The notes under the pieces: generated by a model
The model's database searches: none
What the model was told of the DNA's origin: nothing
Seen by the model: only the letters and a program-made list of their open reading frames with translations
Position numbers and translations under genes: made by a program
Part shown: positions 43,999 to 53,509 of the stretch, piece by piece
Position numbering within the stretch: position 1 is the stretch's first letter
Layout: every line of letters starts with the position of its first letter
Source of the DNA: an uncultured Algibacter sp.
Lineage (GTDB): Bacteria > Bacteroidota > Bacteroidia > Flavobacteriales > Flavobacteriaceae
Direction of reading: 5' to 3'
Length of the DNA stretch: 64,000 nt
NCBI RefSeq assembly: GCF_947487575.1
Contig: NZ_CANKXG010000007.1
Span: forward strand, 186,001-250,000

Positions 43999-45327
43999 TT
44001 AGTCTGTCTTATGTTCTTTTGTTATTATTTCTGCAATACGTTTTGCAGTATTTAGTTCTTTATCTGTAATAAACCCATCAACTAAATGATTAAAAAATAA
44101 TGCATTTAAAAAAAGATGTATTGCGTTTTTATCAGGTTGAAAACGTATAGCATCTTTTAAAGTTTTCGATAAATTATCATTATTATCATAAGTGATACAA
44201 ATTCGTGGGTTAGCATAATAAGAATCCCCTAAAACTACAGTAGGCTTATATCTTGCAATAGCTTCTAACCCAACAGTAGAGTTGTTCACTATTACTACAG
44301 CAGCTTTTTTTAACATAGTATCTACATTTAGATTTGTATCAAAATCAATAGCATGTAATTTGGCGTAGTCATACAGTTTTTTTTCATATTTTCCTTTATA
44401 CACAGGGTGTTCTCTAACTACAAGTTTTGTGTTTATAGGCAAGTGCTCTTTAATTGTTTTAAGAATATCAAAATGTGTTTTAAAAGTACTGTGGGAAATC
44501 ATATTTACATCTAAAGGCACCTGTAAAATTAAAAAAAACACAGGTTGACTATAGGTTTTACTTTTTTCTAATAGTGATGCTTCTTTTTTATATTTTTTTG
44601 GAAATTGAAATGTATCTGTATACATTAAATCTGGCGGAAATACTATGGTAGATTTGAAAAGAAGATTGAGTGAATAGTCACAAGCTCTATAGAATCCAGA
44701 TCTTTTATATTTTTCTGGTTTAGTTCTATTAATAAATGATGTAATTAATGTTTGTTGTGATGTATCAATTGTTTTTTCGTTTTTGTTGATAACAAAATCT
44801 TTAATTGAAGCATTAGCATTAACACCCTTTTTATCAAATACAGTAGTTCCAAAAGGCCCCTGTTCGATATAATAAATTTTTGAATTGTTTTTTTTTGCTA
44901 ATGTTTTTGTTACTTCTATTGCTAGTCTAGAATCACCTATTAAAAGTACTACATCAGGTTTGGTATCTATAAATTCATGCTCTAATATATCTATGTAAGA
45001 CATGGCTTGGAGCATTAAATTTGTTTTGGAAATTTTAGAATTAAGCTTTAGGTGATAATTAATTAAAGACTCTAGTTTTATAGTTTTATATATAGTACTT
45101 TCTTCTAATAAATACTTGTATTTTTTTTTATTCAAAAGTACATTTATCCATGCTTTTAGTGATAAGAAAGACGAAGGTGTACGTCTTATAAAAGCATAAA
45201 AAAAACCACTAAAAAAAACACTTTTAATTTTAAATTCTAGATTTGGAAAATCCTTGTTCAGCTCATGTTTAATTCCAATAAAGAATCTTGAGAATTTATC
45301 ATAATAACCAATACAAAGTACTTTCAT
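43999..45327 (-). CDS. capsule polysaccharide biosynthesis protein, KpsS/KpsC-like
   Basis: 442 residues, soluble. IYYIEQGPFGTTVFDKKG near residue 160, KLVVREHPVYKGKYE near 310 and VVIVNNSTVGLEAIARYKPTVVLGDSYYAN near 345 fit the capsule synthesis family (Capsule_synth), whose members KpsS and KpsC build the poly-Kdo linker on the lipid anchor. An alternative is a related surface-glycan glycosyltransferase. kdsA at 30176 would supply Kdo. It begins 5 bp after the ftsE stop. Confidence 0.72.
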   Translation of the reverse strand: MKVLCIGYYDKFSRFFIGIKHELNKDFPNLEFKIKSVFFSGFFYAFIRRTPSSFLSLKAWINVLLNKKKYKYLLEESTIYKTIKLESLINYHLKLNSKISKTNLMLQAMSYIDILEHEFIDTKPDVVLLIGDSRLAIEVTKTLAKKNNSKIYYIEQGPFGTTVFDKKGVNANASIKDFVINKNEKTIDTSQQTLITSFINRTKPEKYKRSGFYRACDYSLNLLFKSTIVFPPDLMYTDTFQFPKKYKKEASLLEKSKTYSQPVFFLILQVPLDVNMISHSTFKTHFDILKTIKEHLPINTKLVVREHPVYKGKYEKKLYDYAKLHAIDFDTNLNVDTMLKKAAVVIVNNSTVGLEAIARYKPTVVLGDSYYANPRICITYDNNDNLSKTLKDAIRFQPDKNAIHLFLNALFFNHLVDGFITDKELNTAKRIAEIITKEHKTD

Positions 45328-45332
45328 GGATT

Positions 45333-46016
45333 TTACCCTTTACGCTGCACCACCTCATAAACCTGATTTTCGTCACACTTTAAAGTTTTGCTAGGATACT
45401 TTAAAAGCAATGCATAATCGTGGGTAGCCATTAAAATAGTATTGCCGTTTTTGTTTATTTCCTGAAGTACCTCCATAACTTCTACACTAGTTTGCGGGTC
45501 TAAATTACCTGTAGGCTCATCGGCAAGAATAAGTTCAGGGTCGTTCAGTAAAGCTCTAGCAATAGCCACACGTTGTTGCTCACCTCCTGAAAGTTCATGC
45601 GGGAATTTAAAACCTTTAGTTTTCATGTCTACTTTGGTTAAGACCTCTTCAACGCGTGTTTTCATTTTGTCTTTGTCTTTCCAGCCGGTAGCTTTTAAAA
45701 CAAAAAGCAAATTATCATTTATAGTTCTATCACTAAGTAATTTAAAATCTTGAAAAACAACGCCTAATTTTCGTCGTAAAAAAGGGATGTCTTTTTCTTT
45801 TAGATTTTTTAAATCGAAATCAACAATATGTCCTTCACCTTGATTAAGCGGTAAATCGCCATAGAGCGTTTTCATAAAACTACTTTTTCCGGTACCCGTT
45901 TTTCCAATTAAATATACAAAATCACCTTTGTCAATTTTTACATTAACATTGGAAAGCACTAAGCTTTCACCCTGAAAAATAGAGGCGTCTTTTAATTCTA
46001 AAATTGGATTTGACAT
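45333..46016 (-). CDS. ftsE: cell-division ABC transporter ATP-binding protein FtsE
   Basis: 227 residues with Walker A ([10 protein letters not shown]), signature [17 protein letters not shown], Walker [13 protein letters not shown] and the H-loop MATHDY. Length and the [17 protein letters not shown] segment are typical of FtsE. FtsE with FtsX couples the division ring to peptidoglycan hydrolases at the septum. No ftsX is adjacent, which is normal in flavobacteria. It is divergent from the TPR gene at 46214. Confidence 0.9.
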   Translation of the reverse strand: MSNPILELKDASIFQGESLVLSNVNVKIDKGDFVYLIGKTGTGKSSFMKTLYGDLPLNQGEGHIVDFDLKNLKEKDIPFLRRKLGVVFQDFKLLSDRTINDNLLFVLKATGWKDKDKMKTRVEEVLTKVDMKTKGFKFPHELSGGEQQRVAIARALLNDPELILADEPTGNLDPQTSVEVMEVLQEINKNGNTILMATHDYALLLKYPSKTLKCDENQVYEVVQRKG

Positions 46017-46143
46017 GTAATAGGTTGAGTTTTAAAACGTGATGTAAATGTATTACTAAAAAGTTAAATCTTAAAAGTTAACGATTAAAACTTTAGTTTA
46101 TTTCCAATCAAAATTTAACATTTAATAACTCGGTTTATAATTA

Positions 46144-46158
46144 TGGCACGATTATTAC
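46144..46158 (+). promoter_or_regulatory. possible sigma-54 promoter upstream of the TPR gene
   Basis: TGGCACGATTATTAC fits the sigma-54 -24 box (TGGCAC) exactly, while the -12 box is TTAC instead of TTGC. It lies 56 bp before the ATG. A TATCTTTG at 46180-46187 is a competing sigma-70-type -7 element. Confidence 0.35.
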
Positions 46159-46213
46159 GTTATAGCATTTAGTTTGAATTATCTTTGATTTTAATTTTAA
46201 AAATTAATCCTAA

Positions 46214-49200
46214 ATGGCTAAGAAAAGTATCATTTTATTAGTAGTTGCTATAAGTTTTAGTCTTCATATCATAGCACAGCAATCTGCTACATATACAAGT
46301 GGTTTGGTTGATTATCAGAAAGCATTGTCGTTATATAATAATCAACAATACCAAGCTGCACAGTCCATGTTTAGTACTGTTAAAAAGACTGCAAAAGAAG
46401 ATATTTTACAATCTAATTGCACCTATTACATTGCTAATTGTGCGGTGCGATTAAACCAACAGAATGCAGATCAATTAGTAGAGAATTTTGTAAAAGAGTA
46501 TCCAACAAGTACAAAACGAAATACAGCATTCGTTGATGTTGGTGACTATTACTTTGAAAACTCTAAATATGCCTATGCTAGAAAATGGTATAATAAAGTA
46601 GATGAAGAAGCTTTAGGAAGAAAGGAACGTGAGAAATTTTATTTTAATAATGGTTATACAGCCTTTTCAACAAAGCAATATAAAGATGCTAAAAAGTATT
46701 TAACCAAAGTTGAAAACTCACCAGAATTTGGTTCACAAGCTAAGTATTACATTGGTTTTATGGCTTATGAAGGCGATGATTACGATAGAGCTAATGAGTA
46801 TTTTGAGCAAGTAAGCGATCAAGAACGATACAAAGAGAAACTGTCTTATTATCAAGCTGATTTAAACTTCAAATTAGGAAAATTTGATAAAGCTATTGAA
46901 TTGGCTAAAGAAAGAATAGAATCTAGTGATGAAAATGAAGTATCAGAGCTATCTAAGATTATAGGTGAGAGTTATTTTAATTTAGAAAAATATGCAGAGG
47001 CTATTCCGTATTTAACTGAGTATAAAGGAAAAAAAGGTAAAAGGGATAAAGTAGGAAAATGGAATAATACAGATTATTATCAATTAGGGTATGCATATTA
47101 TAAGCAAAAAGATTATGATAAAGCGATTTCAGAATTCAATAAAATAGTAGGAGGTAGTAATTCTATAGCTCAAAATGCCTATTACCATTTAGGTGAGAGT
47201 TACATCAATTTAGATAAAAAGCAAGAAGCGCTGAATGCGTTTAGAAATGCATCGCAAATGAATTACGATTTAAAAATTCAAGAGGATGCATGGTTAAATT
47301 ATGCCAAAATTAGTTATGAAATTGGAAATCCGTATCAATCAGCACCTCAAGTTTTAGCAGGTTATTTAGAGAAATACCCAGAAACTAGTTATAAAGAAGA
47401 GATTGAAACGTTATTAATTGATTCTTATATCACTTCAAAAAATTATAAAGAAGCCTTGAAACTATTAGAAGATAAAAATAGTTTTGAAAATAAAGTTGCT
47501 TACCAAAAAGTAGCGTTTTATAGAGGTTTAGAATTATATAATGAAGGCAATTATCAAGAAGCCGAATCATTATTTGATGCTTCGTTAAATGAATCGCAAG
47601 ACCAAAAATATACGGCTAGGTCAACATTTTGGAAGGCTGAAGCAGATTATAACTTAACTAATTATGATGATGCGTTAATTGGGTTTAAACAATTCCAACA
47701 ACAAACAGAAGCTTCGTCAACTCCAGAAATTGAAAATCTTGATTATAATTTAGCTTATACCTATTTCAAATTGAAAAACTATGGGAAGGCTACAGAATAC
47801 TTTAACAATTTCATTTCAAATAAAAGCGAAGATAAAGTACGGTTGAATGATGCTTATTTACGGTTAGGTGATGGTCATTTTGTGTCAAGTCAATACCAAA
47901 GTGCCATTTTAGCTTATGAAAAAGCTATTCAGATAAATGAAATAGATTCAGATTATCCCGCATTTCAAAAAGCAATAAGTATTGGATATACAGGCCAATC
48001 TTCAAAAAAAATAAAAGGATTAGAGCAGTTTATTTCTGACTATCCTAAATCAAAATTAAGAGACGATGCACTTTACGAGCTTGGTAATTCTTATGTAAAA
48101 GCCAATGAAACGGATAAAGCCATGAAAGCTTACAATCAATTGGTAATCGAGTATAGAATGAGCTCGTTTGTTCCTAAAGCCTTATTACGTCAAGGTTTAG
48201 TGTATTATAACGGAAGTGAAAATGAACGCGCATTAACCAAATTCAAAAAAGTTGCAGGCGATTATCCAGGAACTCCTGAAGCAGTTCAAGCAGTTTCAAC
48301 AGCCAGATTAATTTATATTGATTTAGGACGCGTAGATGAATATGCCAATTGGGTGAAGCAATTAGATTATGTAGAAGTTACCGATGCTGATTTGGATAAT
48401 GCAACCTACGAAGCAGCTGAAAAACAATATTTAGATAATAATACAGATAAAGCAATAAAGCAGTTTAATGGTTACTTAAATCAATTCCCCAACGGAATTC
48501 ATGCCTTACAATCGCATTTTTACATCGCGCAATTATATTATAAAAAAGATTTACTCGAAAATGCCGCGCCACACTATAAATATGTTGTTGATACAAGCCA
48601 GAATGAATTTACAGAAGAAGCTTTATTACGTTTATCTCAATTTTATTTGGAAAGCAAAAGTTGGAATAAAGCGATTCTTATTTTAAAACGATTAGAAGAA
48701 GAGGCTAATTATCCACAGAATATTGTATTTGCACAATCTAATTTAATGAAAGTAAATTATCAATTAGAGAATTTTAATGATGCTGTAACCTATGCTGAAA
48801 AGGTATTAAAAAGTTCAAAAATTGATAATAAAATCAAGAGTGATGCCCATATTATTATTGCACGTTCTGCAATGAAAACTGGTGATGAAGCTAAAGCGAA
48901 AACAGCTTATGCAAATGTTGAACACGTTGCTACAGGTGAAACAGCAGCTGAAGCTTTGTATTTCAATGCCTATTTTAAAAATAAAGAAGGTAAACATGAA
49001 GCATCAAATAAATCGGTACAAAGGCTAGCCAAAGATTTTTCAGGATATAAATATTATAGTGCTAAAGGCTTAGTGCTTATGGCTACGAATTATTATGCTT
49101 TAAATGATGCGTTTCAAGCTACATATATTTTAGAAAGTGTCATTCAAAATTTTCCAGAGTTTGATGATGTGACTTCAGAAGCAAAAACAGAACTCAGTAA

Positions 49201-49252
49201 AATTAAAAGGGAAGAAGCAAAAACAAACTCATCCATTTTACCAGAAGATTAG
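46214..49252 (+). CDS. very long exported tetratricopeptide-repeat protein
   Basis: 1012 residues with a cleavable signal peptide (KKSIILLVVAISFSLHIIAQQ). The rest is an almost unbroken solenoid of TPR units, about 20-25 repeats of 34-40 residues with the W/Y-G-Y-A-P pattern (for example YQLGYAYYKQKDYDKAISEF and DALYELGNSYVKANETDKAM). It has no enzymatic domain, so it is a periplasmic or outer-membrane-associated scaffold. It is followed by an outer-membrane barrel gene 106 bp downstream; this pair is frequently found together in flavobacteria, which suggests a joint envelope function. Confidence 0.87.
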   Translation: MAKKSIILLVVAISFSLHIIAQQSATYTSGLVDYQKALSLYNNQQYQAAQSMFSTVKKTAKEDILQSNCTYYIANCAVRLNQQNADQLVENFVKEYPTSTKRNTAFVDVGDYYFENSKYAYARKWYNKVDEEALGRKEREKFYFNNGYTAFSTKQYKDAKKYLTKVENSPEFGSQAKYYIGFMAYEGDDYDRANEYFEQVSDQERYKEKLSYYQADLNFKLGKFDKAIELAKERIESSDENEVSELSKIIGESYFNLEKYAEAIPYLTEYKGKKGKRDKVGKWNNTDYYQLGYAYYKQKDYDKAISEFNKIVGGSNSIAQNAYYHLGESYINLDKKQEALNAFRNASQMNYDLKIQEDAWLNYAKISYEIGNPYQSAPQVLAGYLEKYPETSYKEEIETLLIDSYITSKNYKEALKLLEDKNSFENKVAYQKVAFYRGLELYNEGNYQEAESLFDASLNESQDQKYTARSTFWKAEADYNLTNYDDALIGFKQFQQQTEASSTPEIENLDYNLAYTYFKLKNYGKATEYFNNFISNKSEDKVRLNDAYLRLGDGHFVSSQYQSAILAYEKAIQINEIDSDYPAFQKAISIGYTGQSSKKIKGLEQFISDYPKSKLRDDALYELGNSYVKANETDKAMKAYNQLVIEYRMSSFVPKALLRQGLVYYNGSENERALTKFKKVAGDYPGTPEAVQAVSTARLIYIDLGRVDEYANWVKQLDYVEVTDADLDNATYEAAEKQYLDNNTDKAIKQFNGYLNQFPNGIHALQSHFYIAQLYYKKDLLENAAPHYKYVVDTSQNEFTEEALLRLSQFYLESKSWNKAILILKRLEEEANYPQNIVFAQSNLMKVNYQLENFNDAVTYAEKVLKSSKIDNKIKSDAHIIIARSAMKTGDEAKAKTAYANVEHVATGETAAEALYFNAYFKNKEGKHEASNKSVQRLAKDFSGYKYYSAKGLVLMATNYYALNDAFQATYILESVIQNFPEFDDVTSEAKTELSKIKREEAKTNSSILPED

Positions 49253-49256
49253 TTTT

Positions 49257-49298
49257 GTTAGAAGTTAGAAGTTAGAAGTTAGAAGTTAGAAGTTAGAA
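49257..49298. repeat. tandem heptamer array after the TPR gene
   Basis: Six exact copies of GTTAGAA, starting four bases after the TPR stop codon. The same 7 bp period and a similar TTAG/CTAG core are seen at 20984-21046. Confidence 0.95.
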
Positions 49299-49330
49299 TG
49301 TCATGCTGAGCGCAGTCGAAGCATCTCATC
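49299..49330. repeat. small palindromic repeat, GAGCGCAGTC type
   Basis: TGTCATGCTGAGCGCAGTCG followed by AAGCATCTCATC, directly after the heptamer array. Same family as 13635 and 51979. Confidence 0.85.
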
Positions 49331-49358
49331 AATCATAAATCAAAAAATTAAAAAAAAT

Positions 49359-51098
49359 ATGCGTAAGCAAATCAAAATTATATTAACAGGGATTCTTTTA
49401 TTAAGTGTAGCTTTAGGGTTTTCTCAAAGAACTCAAAATGACACCATAAATACAGGAGTTATAGACGTTGTTAAACCCTATACACCAACAATATCAGATG
49501 CATTTAAAGTTAAAGAAGTACCAACTTTAAATGATGAAACAACCCAAACAAAAAAGGAAATAAAGTACAATATATTTTCATTTCCAGTGGCATCAACCTT
49601 CACACCTGCAAAAGGAAAAGCGGCAGTTGTAGAAAAGCAAGCGCCAGTAAAATTATTTGATAATTATGCAACATTGGGTGTTGGAACGTACACTACAATT
49701 TTAGGCGAAGTGTATTTAAATCATGCTATTAGCAGAAACGAAAGTATAGGTGGTTACGTAAGTCATCACTCATCTGCAGGAGGTCTTGAAGGGGTTCTTT
49801 TGGATGATGGCTTTTCAAATTCTAAAATTAATGTAAATTATTCGTCACGTTTAAGAGATTTAGCATGGCATGTAGAAGGTGGTTTTCAACATCAAAAGTA
49901 TAATTGGTATGGCTTGCCTGAAAATTATGCTAATAACCAAGAATTTGCAAATACTTTAGATGTTGGGCATTCTTTTTTTAGCGCCCATTTTGGAGGTGAT
50001 ATTAGTTTTGAAGATACTTATATTAACTCAGGAAGCTTCTTTTTTAGACGCTTTGGAGACAATCAAGGCTCTGGAGAAAACAGATTTATTGCTAATGTTA
50101 AAGTTGATGTGCCAATTAACGGAGAAGAAATTTCTACCGATTTAAAAATTGATTATTTAGGAGGCATGTTTGATAGAAATTACTTTACAGATGATGAATT
50201 AAATTACGGGAATTTTCAGATAGGTATTTCACCTACTTACGAAATGAAACAAGATGATTTGACATTACATCTTGGAGTTACTGCGGTGTATTCTAATGAT
50301 AGAGATACAGGCGATAGTAGTTTGCATATCTACCCAAATATTACCGCAACGTATCGATTGGTAAATGATGTGTTAATTGCCTATGGAGGAATAGAAGGTG
50401 GATTAATTCAGAATTCTTACTACGATTTTGCTATCGAAAATCCATTTGTATCTCCAACTTTATTCATCATGCCAACTGACCAGCAGTACAATGCTTACAT
50501 AGGATTAAAAGGAAAGCTATCAAGTAATATGAGTTATAGCGTTAATGGAAGTTATATTGCTGATAGAAATAAAGCACTCTTTATTAATAATATAACATCT
50601 TTTGATTTACTTGGTGCTGAAGATTATGAATATGGAAACTCATTTGGAATTACATATGATAATGTAGATACTTTTGGTGTTTCAGGAGAAATAAATGTAG
50701 ATGTAAATAGAAACTTTAAACTAGGTTTAAAAGCAGAATATTTTACCTATTCTACAGACAATCAAGCTGAAGCTTGGAATTTGCCAGATGTAAAAGGGTC
50801 TTTGTTTTTAGACTATCAAATAGACGAAAATTGGTTTACTGGTGCTAATTTGTTTTACACAGGCGAACGTAAAGATTTATTGAGTATAAACGACCCCATT
50901 GAAGGCTTAAGATCTATGACGGTAGTTTTAGATAGTTTTTTTGACGCTAACGCACATGTAGGTTACCACGTAAATGAGCAACTTTCAGTATTTGCAAAAG
51001 CCAATAATATTGCAAATAATGCGTATCAGAAATGGCAAAATTTTCCAGTGCAGAGTATTCAGTTTTTGGCCGGGGCAACTTATAAGTTTGATTTTTAA
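49359..51098 (+). CDS. outer-membrane beta-barrel protein, TonB-receptor-like
   Basis: 579 residues with a signal peptide (QIKIILTGILLLSVALGFS). From about residue 90 the protein is an alternating hydrophobic/polar beta-barrel and ends in an aromatic residue (TYKFDF), typical of outer-membrane proteins inserted by Bam. There is no plug domain, so it is smaller than true TonB-dependent receptors, although homologues are often annotated as such. It presumably works with the preceding TPR protein. Confidence 0.8.
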   Translation: MRKQIKIILTGILLLSVALGFSQRTQNDTINTGVIDVVKPYTPTISDAFKVKEVPTLNDETTQTKKEIKYNIFSFPVASTFTPAKGKAAVVEKQAPVKLFDNYATLGVGTYTTILGEVYLNHAISRNESIGGYVSHHSSAGGLEGVLLDDGFSNSKINVNYSSRLRDLAWHVEGGFQHQKYNWYGLPENYANNQEFANTLDVGHSFFSAHFGGDISFEDTYINSGSFFFRRFGDNQGSGENRFIANVKVDVPINGEEISTDLKIDYLGGMFDRNYFTDDELNYGNFQIGISPTYEMKQDDLTLHLGVTAVYSNDRDTGDSSLHIYPNITATYRLVNDVLIAYGGIEGGLIQNSYYDFAIENPFVSPTLFIMPTDQQYNAYIGLKGKLSSNMSYSVNGSYIADRNKALFINNITSFDLLGAEDYEYGNSFGITYDNVDTFGVSGEINVDVNRNFKLGLKAEYFTYSTDNQAEAWNLPDVKGSLFLDYQIDENWFTGANLFYTGERKDLLSINDPIEGLRSMTVVLDSFFDANAHVGYHVNEQLSVFAKANNIANNAYQKWQNFPVQSIQFLAGATYKFDF

Positions 51099-51104
51099 TA
51101 CTAG

Positions 51105-51137
51105 TGTCACCCCGAACTTATTTCAGGGTCTCATAAA
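51105..51137. repeat. small palindromic repeat, CCCGAACTT type
   Basis: TGTCACCCCGAACTTATTTC followed by AGGGTCTCATAAA; a variant of the GTCAnnCTGAACTTGTTTCA family. It sits directly in front of element copy G. Confidence 0.75.
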
Positions 51138-51142
51138 TATTG

Positions 51143-51238
51143 GGGCGTTACCCCGAAAAGGGGTCAGGCTTTCCGTTACAAGTCCTCGCACCTCCTTCGT
51201 CGGGCTGTGGGCTTTTCTCTGCAATCCTTAACGCGGGC
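51143..51238 (+). repeat. dispersed GCGTTA-ended element, copy G
   Basis: GGGCGTTACCCCGAAAAGGG, GTCAGGCTTTCCGTTACAAG, TCCTCGCACCTCC, TCGGGCTGTGGGC, TTTTCTCTGCAATCC and TTAACGCGGGC. Same long-hairpin subtype as copies B and F. Confidence 0.82.
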
Positions 51239-51267
51239 TTACCTAGTTTTAGTTCAGTAATTTAACT

Positions 51268-51963
51268 TTAGCTCAACCTCGCCAAATAATCAAAATGCTC
51301 ACCTTTCAAAACCAATTCACATTGCAAGCCAATCGATTCACAAGCCAATTTTAAAGTTTCAAAATCTAAATACAACCATTTCATAGGCACTTCTTTTTCA
51401 TCTTTATAAGACAAAAAATAATCAAGTTCACCATAGTAGCCAGCATTCATATCCATCCAATAGCCACCATCTTCATCCTCGTACATATATTTAATATCAG
51501 ACGAATCAATTAAAATCTGCCCGCCAGATTTCAAAAGACTTTTTAAATGTGATAAATATTTTGAAACTTGAGTAAGGTCTTGAAAAATCCCAGTGCCATT
51601 CATCAACAATAAAACCGTATCAAACGTTTTAGTTTCATCTAAAAGTGAAACAACTTCAGCATTATTAACGCCTCGTTGTTTAGTAACTTCAATAGCACCT
51701 TCAGATATATCAATAGCTTTAACATCAAAGCCTTTTTTTTGTAAATACAAACTATGATTTCCAGAACCACAACCAACATCCAAAACCGACCCTTTACAAA
51801 GTTTTAAAGCATGTTTTTCTAATTTAGGCATGTCTTTATAATCCCTAAACAAATAGGGGATTGGTAATACATCTTCATCAGAAATACTCGTAGAGGTTAT
51901 AATATCCTCAGAATAATTTCCGTTTTGATAATCCAATAAAGCTTTTCCGAAAAGGTCTTTCAA
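51268..51963 (-). CDS. class I SAM-dependent methyltransferase
   Basis: 231 residues. Motif I is VLDVGCGSGNHSLYL near residue 60, followed by VKAIDISEGAIEVTK and the post-II region DTVLLLMNGTGIFQD. No signal peptide or substrate-specific domain is visible, so the acceptor (small molecule, quinone precursor or protein) is unknown. It is divergent from the YkgJ-like gene, with a palindromic repeat pair between them. Confidence 0.88.
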   Translation of the reverse strand: MKDLFGKALLDYQNGNYSEDIITSTSISDEDVLPIPYLFRDYKDMPKLEKHALKLCKGSVLDVGCGSGNHSLYLQKKGFDVKAIDISEGAIEVTKQRGVNNAEVVSLLDETKTFDTVLLLMNGTGIFQDLTQVSKYLSHLKSLLKSGGQILIDSSDIKYMYEDEDGGYWMDMNAGYYGELDYFLSYKDEKEVPMKWLYLDFETLKLACESIGLQCELVLKGEHFDYLARLS

Positions 51964-51978
51964 AATTTAGTTTGTTAT

Positions 51979-52044
51979 ATCATGTTGAGCGCAGTCGAAA
52001 CATCTTAGTTAATTTAAGATTATTTGATACACTTCAAAATGACA
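51979..52044. repeat. inverted pair of small palindromic repeats
   Basis: ATCATGTTGAGCGCAGTCGA (51979) followed by AACATCTT, with partner GATACACTTCAAAATGACA (52026-52044). It lies between the divergent starts at 51963 and 52065; an apparent N-terminal extension of the downstream frame is derived from it. Confidence 0.75.
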
Positions 52045-52064
52045 AGTTTGTTTATTTTTACACC

Positions 52065-52556
52065 ATGCAAGACATTATAAACAATCTTCCAAAGCTCGCC
52101 AAAGATAAACATAACGAGAACAAAAAGTTCTTCGCGAAGCTTAAAAAGAAACCGCCGAAAAACTTGGATTATACCATGCAAGATTTGCACGAACATGAAT
52201 TTGAGCGTACTGATTGTTTAGAATGTGCAAACTGTTGCAAAACCACAGGGCCTTTGTTTACAGATAAAGATGTAGACAGAATTGCAAAACATTTCAGAAT
52301 GAAATCGCACCAATTTATTAGTCAATATTTAAGAGTTGATGATGAGAATGACTATGTATTGAAAAGCGTACCATGTACTTTTCTAGGAGCCGATAATTAT
52401 TGCTCAATTTACGATGTTAGGCCAAAAGCATGTAGAGAGTTTCCACATACCGCTAGAAAAAAGTTTCAACAAATTTCAAATCTCACTTTAAAAAACGTTG
52501 CCATTTGTCCAGCAGCGTTCAATATTGTAGAAGAGATGAAAAAGAGAATCAAGTAG
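52065..52556 (+). CDS. YkgJ-family cysteine-cluster protein
   Basis: 163 residues from the ATG at 52065 (MQDIINNL); the open frame starts at 51972, but that part is repeat sequence. Cysteines are grouped as CLECANCCKTTG near residue 47, PCTFLGADNYCSIYDVRPKACREFPH near 105 and CPAA near 148, the metal- or Fe-S-binding pattern of the YkgJ (UPF0153) family. Function is unknown; zinc or iron binding is expected. It is divergent from the methyltransferase. Confidence 0.88.
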   Translation: MQDIINNLPKLAKDKHNENKKFFAKLKKKPPKNLDYTMQDLHEHEFERTDCLECANCCKTTGPLFTDKDVDRIAKHFRMKSHQFISQYLRVDDENDYVLKSVPCTFLGADNYCSIYDVRPKACREFPHTARKKFQQISNLTLKNVAICPAAFNIVEEMKKRIK

Positions 52557-52669
52557 TTTATAGTCTCAAAACTTTGCGTCTTAGCGCCTTTGCGAGACAA
52601 TTTTTATCAAAAACGTACTAAAAATTTTTATGAAATAAAAATCTTTATCTTTAAAACAAAAAATATACT

Positions 52670-53509
52670 TTGGAAACTATTTTAAATTATTTTGAAACCA
52701 TTCCGCCAATTCATAGGGGAGCTATTATTGTTGGAGGGTTAACTTTTTTCTGGATTTTAGAAGGAGCAATGCCTTTGTTTAATTTTAATTACAAAAAATG
52801 GAAACATGCAGTTCCAAATATATTTTTCACCATCACAACAGTTGCCATAAATCTTCCAATGGCGTTTCTTTTATTACTTTCTGCCGATTGGGTAATGGTA
52901 AGCAATTTCGGGATTCTTAATTGGTTACCAGAAATGTCTTTAGCTTTATATGTTGTTTTAGGCGTATTTTTAATGGATTTTTTTGGTGCATATTTACCAC
53001 ACCTTATTGAGCATAAAGTACCGCCATTGTGGATGGTACATTTGGTTCATCATTCCGATCATAAAGTAGATGCTACAACAGCCAATAGACATCACCCAAT
53101 AGAGAGTATTATTAGATATACATTTACCTTAATTGGTGTTATTGCAATAGGCGCTCCAATCGGTTTAATTATGTTGTATCAATCTTTGTCAATTATTGCA
53201 ACACAGTTTAGTCATTCAAACATTAAATTGCCTAAAAAAGTAGACAAATTAATAAGCTATGTGTTAGTTTCTCCTGATATGCACAAAGTACATCATCACT
53301 ACAAAATGCCATACACAGATTCTAACTACGGAAATATCTTTTCAGTTTGGGATAGATTATTTGGAACCTATATGGAATTAGACACTGATAAAATAGTCTA
53401 TGGCGTAGATGTATTTCCTGATGAAACTAAAAATGGGAATATTAAAGATTTACTAAAACAACCATTTCAGAAATACCAGAAACCAACTTCATTTGAGACT
53501 AAAAATTAG
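52670..53509 (+). CDS. sterol desaturase/fatty acid hydroxylase-family protein
   Basis: 279 residues from a TTG at 52670. Four membrane helices and the histidine boxes of the integral membrane di-iron hydroxylases: HLIEH near residue 112, HLVHHSDHKVDATTANRHHP near 125 and HKVHHHYKMPYTDSNYG near 206. Such enzymes insert oxygen into lipids, sterol-like molecules or carotenoids. The substrate is unknown. In the 112 bp before it, TTTGCGTCTTAGCGCCTTTG (52574-52593) resembles another flavobacterial repeat. Its stop overlaps the convergent DUF2721 gene by four bases. Confidence 0.9.
   Translation: METILNYFETIPPIHRGAIIVGGLTFFWILEGAMPLFNFNYKKWKHAVPNIFFTITTVAINLPMAFLLLLSADWVMVSNFGILNWLPEMSLALYVVLGVFLMDFFGAYLPHLIEHKVPPLWMVHLVHHSDHKVDATTANRHHPIESIIRYTFTLIGVIAIGAPIGLIMLYQSLSIIATQFSHSNIKLPKKVDKLISYVLVSPDMHKVHHHYKMPYTDSNYGNIFSVWDRLFGTYMELDTDKIVYGVDVFPDETKNGNIKDLLKQPFQKYQKPTSFETKN

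Noticed and set aside
49359-51098. True TonB-dependent receptor
   Set aside because: No plug domain or TonB box can be recognised and the protein is too short; kept as a general outer-membrane barrel.
51972-52064. 31-residue N-terminal extension of the YkgJ-like protein
   Set aside because: Composed of the palindromic repeat pair at 51979-52044.
52574-52600. Repeat TTTGCGTCTTAGCGCCTTTG before the sterol desaturase-like gene as a separate finding
   Set aside because: Resembles a common flavobacterial intergenic sequence but has only one clear copy in the window, so there is nothing to compare it with here.
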